64,000 nt of DNA. Source: Kingdonia uniflora. Its lineage: Eukaryota > Streptophyta > Magnoliopsida > Ranunculales > Circaeasteraceae. Position numbers and translations under genes: made by a program. The notes under the pieces were generated by a model. That model searched no databases. It had not been told where the DNA came from and worked only from the letters and a program-made list of their open reading frames with translations. This document shows positions 53,210 through 64,000 of this stretch, one piece after another (position 1 is the first letter of the stretch; the number at the start of each line of letters is the position of its first letter). The DNA is taken from assembly GCA_014058105.1 (NCBI GenBank), contig JACGCM010000018.1:434001-498000 (forward strand), written 5' to 3'.

Positions 53210-54648
53210 ATGGCTTTTTCTTCATAAGTGTTAAAGTTTGATTCCAACAAACCCTCTAAGTTTGATGGTCCCAACTTCAAGAGGTGGAAGAACAAAATGT
53301 TATTTTATCTCACACTTAAGGAAGTTGCATATGTTCTGGAACAAGAATGCCTTGTTGAACTTCCCATTCCCATACCTGTGGAAGACCCTGATCTTATTCT
53401 AAACTAATATGACAAAACCTTAGAGTTAATTTTGAACTGGACTGAGGTTGATTTCAAATGCCATAATTTTATTCTGAACGGTTTAGCGGATGAACTATAC
53501 GATTACTATCTACAGTCCAAATCTGCGAAAATCATTTGGTATGCATTACAAAAGAAGTATGATACGGAAGAGGCGTACTCTAAATTTTTTTCTGTAAGCT
53601 GATATCTCAAGTTCACTATGCTCGATGATAAGCTGGTAATTTTCTAATCATATAAGTTGCAACGAATTATGCATAAAACCGTGTCCGAAGGGATACATCT
53701 TGATGAACAATTTTAGGTTGCCGTGATGATTGACAAATTACCGCTAAATTGGAAAGACTATAAAAATATCCTGCAACACAAGTCAAATGAACTTACCATG
53801 AGGAACTTGATTGCTCGTCTAAGGGTTGAAGAAGAATCAAGAAAAAAGGACCTAAAAGAGGAAATCCTTTTGGTTCAAGCTAAAGGGATGGTCTATCTGA
53901 AATCTAATGGGAAACCTTTCAAGGCTAAAAATGGTAATAATCAGAACAATTGTTCTAACAGTGGTAATCCGAATAACCGTCAGAATTATGGACATCAGAA
54001 TCCTAATAAGGGAACGAACCAACAAGCTCCACCATATAACGGAACAGGTTCTATTATGTGCTTCAACTGTATAAAGCCTGAACACATATCTAAAAACTGT
54101 TGGAACCGTAGATCTGTTGCTCAGGCTAACATTTCTGAAGAGCCCTTAGTGGCTATGATCACAGAGATCAACATGGTCGTTAAAACTGACGGGTGGTGGG
54201 CTGATTCGAGTACTTTTAGGCATGTATGCTATGAATGTAATTGGTTCAAGACCTACAAGGAGACTGAAGACCAGAAGTTACTACTTGGGGATTTCCATTA
54301 CACCAAAGTGCTAGGCACTGGGGATGTTGAACTGGTATTTACCTCGGGAAGGACAGTGATTCTGAAGGACGTGATGCACACTCCTGAAATGTGGAAAAAT
54401 CTTGTTTCTGGCTATCTTCTCAACAAGGCAGGATTTTAGCAGACCATTGGGTCTGATTAGTACATTTTGACTAAAGGTGGGGGTTTTGTGGGAAAGGGTT
54501 TTGCCTGTAATAGAATGTTCAAGATGAGTATTGAAATGAATAAATCTGTTTCTGCTTACTTATTGTCTTCTTTCAATATTTAGTACTCTAGACTATGCCA
54601 TGTTAATAAGAAGTTATTACACAATATGAGTAAACTTTCCATGATCCA
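53210..54648 (+). pseudogene. Ty1/Copia gag-protease-GAG_pre-integrase, decayed
   Basis: From ATG 53210 a single frame runs almost 1.4 kb with only stop codons interrupting. SNKPSKFDGPNFKRWKNKML and FKCHNFILNGLADELYDYYL, then MIDKLPLNWKDYKNILQHKS form the UBN2-type Copia gag. CFNCIKPEHISKNC is a CX2CX4HX4C zinc knuckle. WWADSSTFRHVC is the protease site (DSS where DSG is usual), followed by LGDFHYTKVLGTGDVEL and VMHTPEMWKNLVSGYLLNKA. CHVNKKLLHNMSKLSMI begins the pre-integrase region. The frame is cut at 54648 by another LTR. Integrase and RT are absent from the window. Confidence 0.88.
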
Positions 54649-55404
54649 TGTAATAGCCTAATTCTGGGATTCAGGCTTAGCCATTATACCAAATGTGATT
54701 AGAACGCTTAAGAATAGTAAAAAATAATCAACAAGATAATTTGGCGTGGAAAACCTTTGAATAGGTTAAAAACTACGACTTCTCTTAAGGATTTTGAGAA
54801 AGAGAAGATGATATTATTGAGATTACTAACTTATTACAATGAGTGCTCTGGGTATCTTAAATTTTAGAGTAAGGATCTTTTGTGTAGAATTACCCTATCC
54901 TTAATATGTAGTTCTCTAGTCCTACTTATAAATCTTATCATATGACCGTTTGACGACCATTAATATTCTTAATGATGGATGTTACAAAGTATATATAAGA
55001 TGCTCTTTGACCAGATTGTATAATGTTCTGATCTCTGCTGCTGTACAACAGCTCTGTTGATGACTGTACACTTGCATAAATCAAACTGTTGATGTGGAGG
55101 TCGAAAGTGATGACTTGAACTAAGGAATGTTGAACATATCTCTAGTAGTGCTTCCTGTATACTGATGAGGTCGAGGATAAAGCTTGAGTTCGAGATACGA
55201 ATAAGCTATTACAAGACGGATCTCAACCAAAAGCACGAGGAGCCTCATGGACGAGTGGTGTTGGTTAAGAAATTTGTGTTGTATTTGCTTCTTGATGTTG
55301 CTGTCTTGATTCAGATTGTGCCACGTGCTCTGTTGATAAAATCAAAAGTTCGTATGTAGTTCGAAGATGAAGCATGAGTTCGAGATGCGGAATAAGCCAC
55401 TACA
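54649..55404 (+). repeat. LTR of the same family as 16395-17069
   Basis: Starts TGTAATAGCCTAATTC and over the first ~150 bases parallels the solo LTR (AACCTTTGAATAGGTTAAAA vs AACTCTTGAATGGGTTAAAA, with the following ACTACGACTTCTC). It interrupts the Copia gene after ATCCA. The right limit is placed at ..CCACTACA (about 55404), but this is uncertain. Within it, 55185-55265 and 55378-55464 are diverged duplicates (AGTTCGAGAT.CGAATAAGC). Confidence 0.65.
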
Positions 55405-55732
55405 ACAGCCCCCTCTCGGCCAGCAGTACGAAAAAACTTGTGGGCGAGTAGTGTTGGTTGATGTATCATAAATGGTGCAATTAATATCTGGGAATTATTT
55501 CCAATGTATATTTATGAGTATTTGTTTGTGGTTTTTTGGCTTTCGAGATCCAATGGTTCTAGTTAATGTTGTTTGCATGGGAATTCCTTCTGATGATGAG
55601 AATTTGAAAGGTCAGGTTTAAATGCTCATCATAGTATACAAAATATTTGGAGGTGAGTGTGATGAGCCAAGTCTTCATCTCTATTTATTTTCTTCTCTAT
55701 TCTTGACTAATGAGAAGAACTTGACTGTTGAG

Positions 55733-56173
55733 ACTATGGTGACTACCAGGAACCAATCTCGAGAGTTTTGGATTCGTAGAAAAATGGAAGAATTACATAT
55801 TCGGTACTTTGGGTACCAACCTCTACATTTGCCGAAACCAATTTTTGTATCGCCTACTTATTACCGCATATCATATAAAGAAGTGATGGAGGCGGGGGAT
55901 GATTATTATTAGATGGCATGGTTTTACTATCTGCTAACATCTGAGGTGGAGTGCCGAAATGGGCTACGTTTAATAATGAAGGAGGCTACTACAACTAAAG
56001 ATGAAGCGGTAAACGTTCGTCCGAGAGAGTCTCACCGGTATCCTGCTAGTGAATGGGTCCTTTCTAAAAAGGAGGACCATCTATCTGTCTCTAGCATGCG
56101 GGGTATGGGTTATGGTGGAAGAGGTGGTGATGATGGAGGAATCATTTTTTCCATAGACCATAGATATTGGCCA
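55733..56173 (+). pseudogene. Retroelement gag-like N-terminal remnant
   Basis: TMVTTRNQSREFWIRRKMEE, then RYFGYQPLHLPKPIFVSPTY and SYKEVMEAGDDYY, a stop, and MAWFYYLLTSEVECRNGLRL with a Gly-rich GMGYGGRGGDDGG end. The two halves are in one frame, separated by a single TAG. I do not know the family. The position just inside the LTR suggests the start of the element's gag-like gene. Confidence 0.4.
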
Positions 56174-57613
56174 TAAAGAAGATCTTTCATCTATGATTTC
56201 CAGTTCTAACTATTTCCTGGACCTTGCAGTATGGAATCAGAGTGTGGAAGTTGCTTTAGTTTTTCATCATCTTCCCTGTCGACTGGTAAAAAGCAATTCG
56301 AACTGTAACTGTGTAAAGTAATCTGTTGGCATTATTTGGAATATTTTATTATCTGTAAAGTATTATGTAAGAGAAAGTTTCAAACTAATGGAAATGTCTT
56401 TATTCTGGTCTTTTGACTCTTTGTGTCAAACTTGTTTATGTAGTCTTCTATTGTAAAATAGGAGGCTATAAATTGGTGTGATTTTATCAAGTAGTATGAT
56501 AGGGAAAATCAAGTTGTAAGGATTTCAGTATATTGTAGTTGATGGTAGTTGTGAGATGACTTGGAGGATGGAAATATATATGGTTTTCTGCGATATGTAT
56601 ATTCGAACTGGATGACATAATGTCCCGAAATGTGAAAAAAGAAGTGATATTGATCGTTAGGTGCTACTGCTGGACTTGCTTGATCTTGCATGTTGCCAGC
56701 TGTATATTTGCTCATATAAAATCAGAGGAGATATTGCATAATATGGAAGGGATGACCTGTTACAATATTTTTCATTTGATGTTGATATTCTGTTATCTCA
56801 AAAATGTTCTTAGAAAATATTTCTTTCAGTAAAATCTGTGGGGTGATCTGGAGTTGCAGAGATCTCTCTCATGGTTATAAATTAGTGATTCTTGGCTGTT
56901 ATAATTTGTATCTTCTACAGGGATAAATTTGCTGTAGAGGTAGTGTGGTTTCCTATGGTGGAGACTTCTTCTCAACGTGCTCATTAGGCAGGAGATGGTT
57001 ACTTTCATATCAAGGTTACTGAACTCTGTGAACGGTATTTTCGTCGATTGCCTTATGATGTTGTGCTACCCTAATAGCCGTTAAATCTGATTGGACTAGA
57101 TGATGAAGGTAAGCGTGCAGAGTATGATCACTTTACCTGGTGTAATATGTTTCGTAGGTCGTTGATGAGTGCCACGGTGTGGGAACTGACTGTTCGACAG
57201 TACGCATGTGACAAAATTGTTGAAGAGGACGCAAGGGTTATAAGAGGAGAGATAATTCTGTGTGGAGAGGCAGACCATCGACGCTGCTTTAGATGTAACT
57301 AGAGAGATCAATAAGCTCGAAGTGAGAGCTCGGATGAAGTATTCTATTTTTAGTTTTTTGTGCTTATATCCAAATAAATGCAAGATGATGAATGCTTGAT
57401 GTTTCATTCTGGTTGAATAAGAATAAAGTATTCTATTTTACTGTTTGTGTACGGATATTTGTAGAAGACAACTGTTAGATTTTAACAATTGCACAAATCT
57501 CTTTGAATTTTGAATATTGATCTAGTTTAGGGAAGCTATATGACCTTGGTAGAGTATAAAAGTATGGTGATTGGTCATTTGTGCTATGTTGAGGAAGAAG
57601 TGCAGAATTTTTA
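56174..57613. other. AT-rich internal region with one coding remnant
   Basis: Mostly intron-like. 56925-57300 contains plus-strand protein-like text in broken frames (FAVEVVWFPMVETSSQR, GDGYFHIKVTELCERYFRRL, EYDHFTWCNMFRRSLMSATV) that may be another exon of the element gene. Confidence 0.35.
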
Positions 57614-57922
57614 ATGGCAGATAATAGAGATAGACGTGATAATAGTGAACGTTATCATAGAAGTTATGATAACGCTATTATCCAAAAAGACGCACCTGCA
57701 GAGACAGTAAGGATGGATGACGCGTGTCAGAAGGAGCCGTCGTTTCATAAACCGAGGGAGAGTATAAAAACTCATCTCTCTATCCCTCATAAATTACCTA
57801 CAGTTTCAGAAAGAGAAAAAAGTGGTGTAAAATTTATTCTCAAGGAGAGGAAACGTTTGAGTTCTGAGTGTGATTTGAGGTGGAAATCTTCATCAAGCGA
57901 TAAAAAATTGTTAGGGAAGTGA
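57614..57922 (+). CDS. Basic open frame in the retroelement
   Basis: 102 codons, MADNRDRRDNSERYHRSYDN .. KSGVKFILKERKRLSSECDL, very rich in Arg, Lys, Asp and Ser. It looks like a disordered linker of a gag-like protein. No domain is recognised. Confidence 0.3.
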   Translation: MADNRDRRDNSERYHRSYDNAIIQKDAPAETVRMDDACQKEPSFHKPRESIKTHLSIPHKLPTVSEREKSGVKFILKERKRLSSECDLRWKSSSSDKKLLGK

Positions 57923-58051
57923 TGGGAGGGCCCATTCTCGGTAAGTCATCCGGGCAAAGTAGAAGATTGTTGTTCTTCAAGTATGGGTTGGTAATATAAA
58001 GCTCTGTTCGTTTGATTGGTTTAGTAATATGAATGATATTTGTTGTAATAT

Positions 58052-58150
58052 GTTTGATATGTGTAATAGCCTGTTTGATATGTGTAGTAACCTGTTTGAT
58101 ATATGTAGTAACCTGTCTGATATATGTAATAACCTGTTTGATATGTGTAT
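58052..58150. repeat. 21-bp tandem repeat, ~4.7 copies
   Basis: Unit GTTTGATATGTGTAGTAACC+T repeats at 58052, 58073, 58094, 58115 and 58136 with few changes. Confidence 0.92.
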
Positions 58151-58679
58151 ATGATAATGCAAGGGTTTTGGGTTTTTCGAATAAATATGGGAGAGTTTTG
58201 GAGTTGGATTTTTTTTGGTATATGAACAGACTGTAGATAGAGAAAATGCTTGCTTGCAGAAGGAGAGGGAAAATTAAAATGATTGATTATTGCTTTTTCT
58301 TTTGGGAAATTGTAAGGTAGACGTGTTGACTGGGTAGAAGGTGGGGTTGTGGTTACTGTATGTAGTGTAGAGATAATGATAAAATATGTTTTGTATCTAT
58401 AGGTCTAGTATGCGTTTGAAACCTAGCATTCCCACTAGTAAATTTGTAGTATCTTCGAGTTCAGATAAAACATAGTCTTCGAGGAGGGAGGACGATTATA
58501 ATGCCATGGAAGAAACTGTGAATAGTATAGAGGCGATCATAGAACTTGGGGGGCATGTAATATTGCGACTGTGATGGAAAAGGAGGATAGAAAAGAGACA
58601 TAAAGTTTTTTCCATATACCCAGAGGGAGTAGATGTAGAAAAAAAAATACTTGATATATTAAAAGAAATTACAGGGAGA

Positions 58680-59180
58680 ATGGGGAAGTTATGTGGAGGA
58701 TCAAGGTCTTTGTTTCAGGACCTATGCCCCCAGGAAAGGGGTGGAGGCGGTATACTATCAAGTCCCATGCTTGGAGAAGTGGAAGAAGGATAAAAGGATT
58801 AGTGAGGAGGTGAATCTTTCATAATATAATGGTCTCGGGCTATCAGGCCCGAGTGATGGGTTTTTATGTTTTTTGAATCAGGTCGCATATGGTCTTAAAA
58901 TTCTTCTGACCTACTTTCAGAAAGGGGTCATGAATGTATTACAGTGTTGCTCTACCCAGTTGAATGGAAATGTTTATAAGATGATGATGGTATGTAAGGC
59001 AGTAAATGTGAAGTGGAAAATGGAAAGGACAACTAAGCAGTTCGAAGCTGAAGATGTGATGAAATTTTATAAATAGAAATATGTCGGGGGTCGAAGTAAT
59101 GGCTACTTGTATAGTGATTCATATAGGCCAATTTTTTTTATTTTGAATCTGCGGGTAGACCATAAAATGACCACCTTGTG
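58680..59180 (+). pseudogene. Retroelement gag-like domain remnant
   Basis: WGSYVEDQGLCFRTYAPRKG, then VYYQVPCLEKWKKDKRISEE, NQVAYGLKILLTYFQKGVMN, CCSTQLNGNVYKMMMVCKAV and NVKWKMERTTKQFEAEDVMK; after one stop it continues VGGRSNGYLYSDSYRPIFFI. The run of helical segments followed by GGRSNG.YYSDSY resembles plant 'putative gypsy-type transposon/plant transposon protein' sequences as I remember them. A stop separates the two parts and another lies after ISEEVNLS. Confidence 0.5.
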
Positions 59181-59335
59181 TGGGTAGAGGGTAACTGTAT
59201 GCAGGTTCCAGATGAACTAGCGCTCGAACTAAACCATTGATATTATAATCCAAGTAAGTAATGTTGACCGTTCTTCAAATAATAAATAACTTGTCTTCGA
59301 TCTGCTACTTAATGTTGTGCTCCTTGTTTTGGCAG

Positions 59336-60130
59336 AACCCAAGCCTTCATCGACGCCAGATAAGGCTAGTCTGTTCGACTGCGTTGCTCGAGATCAGTAT
59401 GAGCTAAAGCAGGTACTTAGTGAGCTTGATATTAGTAGGGATAAAAGGGTTGATTTTCTAGTACCTAAAGTTTAACGAGCTCACGAGAAATGAGCTATGG
59501 CTGAAGGGAAGGCTCACCTGACAGTGGATGATGTTCTTAGTCATCCACCTCTTGTACGTCAGACCACCAAATAGAATACTCAGAGGTCCAGGAAGTCAGC
59601 TCGTCAGAGTACCTCTGCCACTGGGGTGACAGCCACGAAATAAGAGGTCACAAAGACTATTTTTGCAGTTGTGGAGGAGAGGCTGGAGGTGAGTACAGTT
59701 GCTCGTGCTGAGGTCGAGAAGAGCTCGATAAAGAAAAGGGCACTATGAAGAGGGTAGTTTTTGCACTAATCCACATGCCCCAGCTAAGATAAAAGAACTG
59801 AAGCTAATATACTATTTGATGGCTGGGACGGATCCAGCGTAGCTCGACGATGAGTATCACGAACATACTTTCGTAGTATGTGTTAAAATTTGTTAATTGT
59901 CTTTGTATTAAGACTAAAAACTGTTGTACTGAATTTGTCTTTGTATATGTTTATACTGGCAGCTCTCGATGCTGCTAAAGGGAGCAAAAATGTCTCTGGA
60001 AAAGAGAAGCCAGGATTTTAGGGCAATGTTTGAAGCTAAATCAACTCCTATGAAGGAGCTCGAAGCTACGCTCAAGCTAGAGAAGGAGAAGAATGTTGAA
60101 GATGCTACAACGGCTGCCGAGGTCGCATAA
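59336..60130 (+). pseudogene. Linker/coiled-coil remnants of the gag-like gene
   Basis: Pieces with GT..AG-like spacing: KPSSTPDKASLFDCVARDQY with ELKQVLSELDISRDKRVDFL, then HLTVDDVLSHPPLVRQTTK and TSATGVTATK, and later EATLKLEKEKNVEDATTAAE. The charged heptad-like pattern leads into the coiled-coil region downstream. Stops are frequent. Confidence 0.4.
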
Positions 60131-60689
60131 AAGTATATCAATCTGGTGAAACATTACGTTGTTATGTTAAAATTTGGTTAGGTACTTTTAGTGAAAATAG
60201 ACCACTTCGTCCAATCATATTATGATTTTGGATTAAGTGTAGCTGATGTTTAGCTAGGCCAAACCGGTAGATATAGTGAAATAGTCTTTCCTTCAGAGGT
60301 TGCTGACGAAGGGATGGCTGATGCTGCTACTACGCCGGAGAAAACGTCGGATCTTCCACCAAGAAATGTCGAGCCATTCCTATATATTGTGAAAGTATTG
60401 GACCCTCTATCAAAACATACTGAATCAGTTCCTCTTCTTGGAAAGACATTTAGATCCTTCTTCGGAACCTGTTGATCCAGTCCATCTTGTTGGGTCGTCA
60501 TTGGAGGCTCTATCTGAGGTAGAAATCAGTAAGAATCTCTAAACCTTCTCTGGTATTCTGTTTTTGATTTAATTCATTTCGTGTGATATAAATGTGATTG
60601 TATTATGTATTGTCATCCTTTGTTGAAGTTGGAGTGATGATTTGAAACATAATCATCTTTGATGTCTGTATTATAGCAAAATATTTATA

Positions 60690-61870
60690 CTTTGTGCAGG
60701 AGATAGAGCAACTGAGAAAAACTAATTCTGAGCTGGAGAGGTCGTTGAGTTGAGCGAGGGATTCTGTGGCTAGTATTCAACAGGTACTTAATAAAATTGA
60801 ATATGAAAGAAGACAATTAAACTTAATTATGAAAAAACATTTAAGGAGTTATATGACCTTCATTGTAGATATGTTAAAATAAAAATAGATAGAGACGAGG
60901 TGTTAAGAAAAGAAGAGGAAATGAGCGTATTAGTTCGAAAACCTAAAGAGTTGACCTATTTTAATGACCCGAGTGATAAAGCTAGGTGTCAAAGTATGTT
61001 GATAGCTCTGACATTGGATTTTGTGGTTAAAGTAGATAGTGAAGGAGATTTAAAAGAAGTTTATGTAGAGCTTTTGAAGGAAAGAGGTGTAGTTCCGGAT
61101 CTAGCTCGAGTTATGTTTTTAGCGTAAGAAAAACGTAATCGTCATAGTTTCGAGGCGAGAAAGTATTCTGGTCGAGTTGGTGTGTCTGTTGTATAGGGCG
61201 ATGCAAAACCTTTTTCTGATGTGTTTGGCTTTATATGGGATCGGAGGGCCATGAGAATTATATTTTTTAGGATAAGAAAAGAACTAATAGAGGTTCAACA
61301 ACGATTTGTGGGTGAGTTAAAGGAGTTACATGATAAGATATCACAACATGTTGAATAATAAAAGTCTTCAGCGACACGATTGTCAAAAGAAGTTATTATT
61401 CTAATGAAGGTAGAAGCTGATGTGAGGGCTTTAGGTGTATTATATAAGGAAACATGCCAACGGCTACATAAGGTGCATATGTAATTGAAGGAGTATTTGT
61501 ATCTATCTCGAGCAAAAGTCACTGCTCGAACAGAACATGAGCGTCATATAGACAGTATCTTTGATTTTTATGGGGGAGAACTGGCGAGAGTAGAGAATGA
61601 ATTTAGGAAGTTTGTAAGAGAATGTGAAGGATTTTGATGTAGAGAATGCCAAGGCTAAAAATATGTGGTTCATTAAAGATGAAGGTGAAATTGTTGGTGA
61701 AAAACCTATTCCTAGGTCGAGGGAACTTTCATCAGAACAGAATGAGAAGGAGGTCGAAAATTTGAGACCTCGATCGCGGTGAAAACTACGTCAGCAGGAG
61801 GCGGTAACCTTTACAGCTCCTATAGATGTTCAAGTAACAAGTAGAAAGTGTTTAAGAGAGAAAGGGCAGT
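60690..61870 (+). pseudogene. Coiled-coil remnant, retroelement
   Basis: EIEQLRKTNSELERSLS starts a coiled coil at about 60700. An open frame at 60900-61127 (MLRKEEEMSVLVRKPKELTY) and later charged segments follow, interrupted by stops roughly every 50-80 codons. No enzymatic motif is seen. Confidence 0.35.
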
Positions 61871-62109
61871 CCTTGCATATCTCGAAAAAACAAAAATAGG
61901 GTATTCCCATATTCTTTTATCGGCCCTGTATATGTGTTAGATCTTTGTGCATTGTTTGTGATGATAAATGTAATATGTTTTCTGCGATAATAAATATAAC
62001 AATATATCTAAATTACTCAGATACCATGTTCTTGATTTAAACTTGTTAACTATGGCATGTATCTGTTGGTATATGTGAACTATTATAAATGTAAACTGTT
62101 ATGACAGGT

Positions 62110-63325
62110 GGAACTGACAGCTAGCCAAAGTCAATGTGACGCGTTACGCATCTAAAATAAATAATTGAATGCTGAGATAAGTTCATGTCAGGGGTCATTA
62201 CAGAGAGTTACTGTATTAGAAGAAAATTTTAAAGTAGAGATTTTAAAAGATCGATGTACAGTAACCTGATTGATAGAGACACTCTGAGAAAAAGAGGCAC
62301 ACCTAGTTGTTGCACTGAGAAAGATAGAGGGTTTAAAAGAAGTAATAAGGAAAAATGGTATTGAAGCTGTGGGCATCTCAGAACATGCTAGCCAATAAGC
62401 GGCTGAATTGACATCTGCTCGCACCTAAGTTACAGAACTGTTGGCAGTTGTATAGGAAGAAAGAAATATTGTGAAAGACTTGCAATTTCAAGTCAATATG
62501 TTCGAGGCGGAGATAGCCGATATGCGAGTTCATGCTCGTAATTATGAAATATTGTGGCGATTTGGTGATGTGATGGTAAAGAAGTTAGAAGAGGTTCGCA
62601 ATCAGCAAAGAGAAGACATAAGCAAGGCTTGGAATGATATACATATGTTAGAGCATACTGTGCAATTGTGGGATTTAAATATCTTCGAGTTCCGAACAGA
62701 AAATGACAAACTACGAGATTTAAATAGGAAGCTAAATGCTGACCTAACACGGGCGGAGATACGTCTCGATGAAAGGAGGGTAGAATGTGAAGGTCTTGAA
62801 GCTGAAATGGAGGGGTCGATATCTTTGATTTATCATCTGGAAGAATTCCTGACAGTGCTGGAATCTCGGAATGCTGATGTGGGGGATAGAAAACAATGAG
62901 CGAAGAAACGCTGTGAATATTTGGAAGCTACGCTGAAGGAAGCGCAAAGTAAGCTTAGCTAGCATATTCTTTGTAAACAGGTGAAAAGTAAAGCAGGCGA
63001 TGTGCGAGAGAGAGAGTTGATAGTAGTGATTTTATTCTTCGTATCAAATTTCAAGAGACTGAAAGTATAAAGTAAAATGGTATATGAAAGTTTAGCTGCC
63101 AAAGGTGTGCAGTGTGAGATAAAGTTAATACGATCTGAGTATCTAGTTCCCATGATGGCCAAAATTGGCTCTCTTAAACAGAGTATGGTTAGAGATGGAA
63201 AGATAATTGTTATAGGGATAATGCCAAAATTTATGCATCAACGGCTGTATAAGGGTTGTGCACGTGACGTTGGAGGACCTTCTAATTTAGGTAATGATTC
63301 GAGTGATAGCTCTAGTGAGGAATGA
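62110..63325 (+). pseudogene. Long coiled-coil C-terminus of the retroelement gene
   Basis: 62471-62899 is open: MKDLQFQVNMFEAEIADMRV .. VKKLEEVRNQQREDISKAWN .. ENDKLRDLNRKLNADLTRAE .. ECEGLEAEMEGSISLIYHLE, a clear heptad repeat. After stops it continues KKRCEYLEATLKEAQSKL and finishes with VYESLAAKGVQCEIKLIRSE (63077) to an acidic SNLGNDSSDSSSEE end at 63325. The acidic serine tail and stop look like a genuine protein C-terminus. Function unknown, likely structural. Confidence 0.45.
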
Positions 63326-64000
63326 GGTGTAATGAATGTGATAAGGTTATATGTATACTAAACAAATATAGTAGATAGAGTGTAGAATGAAATAACTAAC
63401 GGTAAAAGAACGATCTATTCTAACCTTATGAGGAACCAACGGTAATGTATGGGTTGGATACCTGTTTTATAGAATGATTCCAAAAGTTTTTGTATAGTAA
63501 ATGGTTGTTAAGGAAACAACGTAGAAAAACATAGAAGATCGGCTTTACTGAAGCCATAAATGACCTGTAATATGATATGTGATCTATTTGACCGAAGCAG
63601 CAAACAGTCTGTAATGTATAGATGATCAGTTTGGCTGAAGAAACAAACGATATGTAATGTATAGATGATCAGTTTGGCTGAAGAAACAAACGATCTGTAA
63701 TGTATAGATGTTCAGTTTGGCTGAAGTAACAAACAATCTGTAATGTATAGATGATCACTTTGGCTGAAGCAACAAACGATCTATAATATATAGATGATCA
63801 CTTTGGCTGAAGCAACAAACGATTTATAATTTGCATATAGAAGTACTTGTTGGATATACAAGAAAAGTACTATAATGTAGGGTAATCTAACACAAGTATT
63901 TCATTGGTGTAAGATTGACGTACGACAAATGTGTTAGATAGAGTACTGTATGAAATAGTTGAAAGTATTCAGATGTATGGGGATCAAACATAAGTCTTTT
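63326..64000. other. 3' untranslated part of the retroelement
   Basis: No ORF. Includes the 43-bp tandem array and two similar stretches (ATAGTAGATAGAGTGTAGAATGAAATAA near 63368 and GTTAGATAGAGTACTGTATG.. AAATAG near 63930) that bracket it. Confidence 0.5.
63578..63835. repeat. 43-bp tandem repeat, 6 copies
   Basis: Unit GATGATCAGTTTGGCTGAAG.. AAACAAACGATCTGTAATGT.. ATA starts at 63578, 63621, 63664, 63707, 63750 and 63793. A diverged extra copy (GGCTTTACTGAAGCC..) lies at 63541-63577. Confidence 0.95.

Larger units (their letters stand above)
54649..64000 (+). mobile_element. Decayed LTR retroelement, runs off window
   Basis: The LTR at the left is followed by about 8.5 kb of plus-strand coding remnants, with gag-like and coiled-coil proteins but no recognisable RT, integrase or protease. 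This fits a large derivative lacking pol, or a member of the 'putative gypsy-type transposon' group whose proteins end in long coiled coils. The second LTR would lie beyond 64000. Confidence 0.55.

Noticed and set aside
62493..63162. Minus-strand open frames of 67-85 codons
   Set aside because: Antisense of the coiled-coil frame, with no motif of their own.
63578..63835. Possible CRISPR-like array
   Set aside because: Units are contiguous with no unique spacers, in a plant retroelement; it is an ordinary tandem repeat.
1..64000. tRNA, rRNA or other structured RNA genes
   Set aside because: I looked for tRNA A/B box-like pairs and cloverleaf arms and saw no convincing case by eye; a covariance-model scan would settle it.

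Overview
This is a stretch of flowering-plant nuclear DNA, probably from a eudicot. It is AT-rich, has introns with GT..AG borders, and is dominated by plant transposable elements nested inside one another. Only one apparently intact host gene is visible: a single-exon DOG1-domain gene on the minus strand (1589-2344). A decayed partial tandem copy of it lies at about 103-277. Almost everything else is transposon or retrotransposon sequence, read from termini, target-site duplications (TSDs) and diagnostic protein motifs.

Layout. 1-2.7 kb: DOG1-like gene, its partial copy, a decayed coding remnant and a 291-bp Tourist-type MITE. 2.8-3.5 kb: a 5'-truncated LINE tail (RNase H domain) with a 13/14 matching TSD. 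3.9-4.4 kb: a possible MITE. 5413-16058: PIF/Harbinger-1, carrying a plant mobile domain (PMD) gene remnant, a Myb/SANT-like gene and a PIF transposase. Its Myb gene is split by a 6.0-kb CACTA element (CACTA-1, 7735-13753, TSD AAC) that holds captured copine/BONZAI exons plus exons of a second gene. 16395-17069: a solo LTR with TSD TAATG. 18349-22262 and 39140-40255: one minus-strand L1-type LINE with a C-terminal RNase H. It is split by PIF/Harbinger-2 (22266-39136, TSD TAA) and also carries a MITE (18549-18923).

Harbinger-2 contains a Myb gene, a transposase, a second Myb-like remnant and a PMD gene. It has been hit by a 3.4-kb Ty3/Gypsy element (22547-25922, TSD AGAGG) and by a second gene-capturing CACTA element (CACTA-2, 30628 to about 37267). 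CACTA-2 holds pieces of a galactinol-sucrose galactosyltransferase, a DEAD-box helicase and a receptor-like kinase. 43132-51750: a third Harbinger-type element whose transposase is split inside the DDE domain by a 4.2-kb solo-LTR-like insertion (46530-50702). 53.2-54.65 kb: a Ty1/Copia gag-protease remnant, cut by an LTR of the same family as the 16395 solo LTR (54649 on). That LTR leads into a decayed gag-like/coiled-coil retroelement that runs out of the window.

The relative order of events is partly readable: LINE, then Harbinger-2, then CACTA-2 and the Gypsy element; Harbinger-1, then CACTA-1; Harbinger-3, then the solo LTR; Copia, then the 54649 element. The most unusual points are two different Harbinger-type elements that each carry a PMD gene between their termini, lineage-specific palindromic subterminal boxes in each, and two CACTA elements that each captured exons of several unrelated host genes and each landed inside a Harbinger gene.
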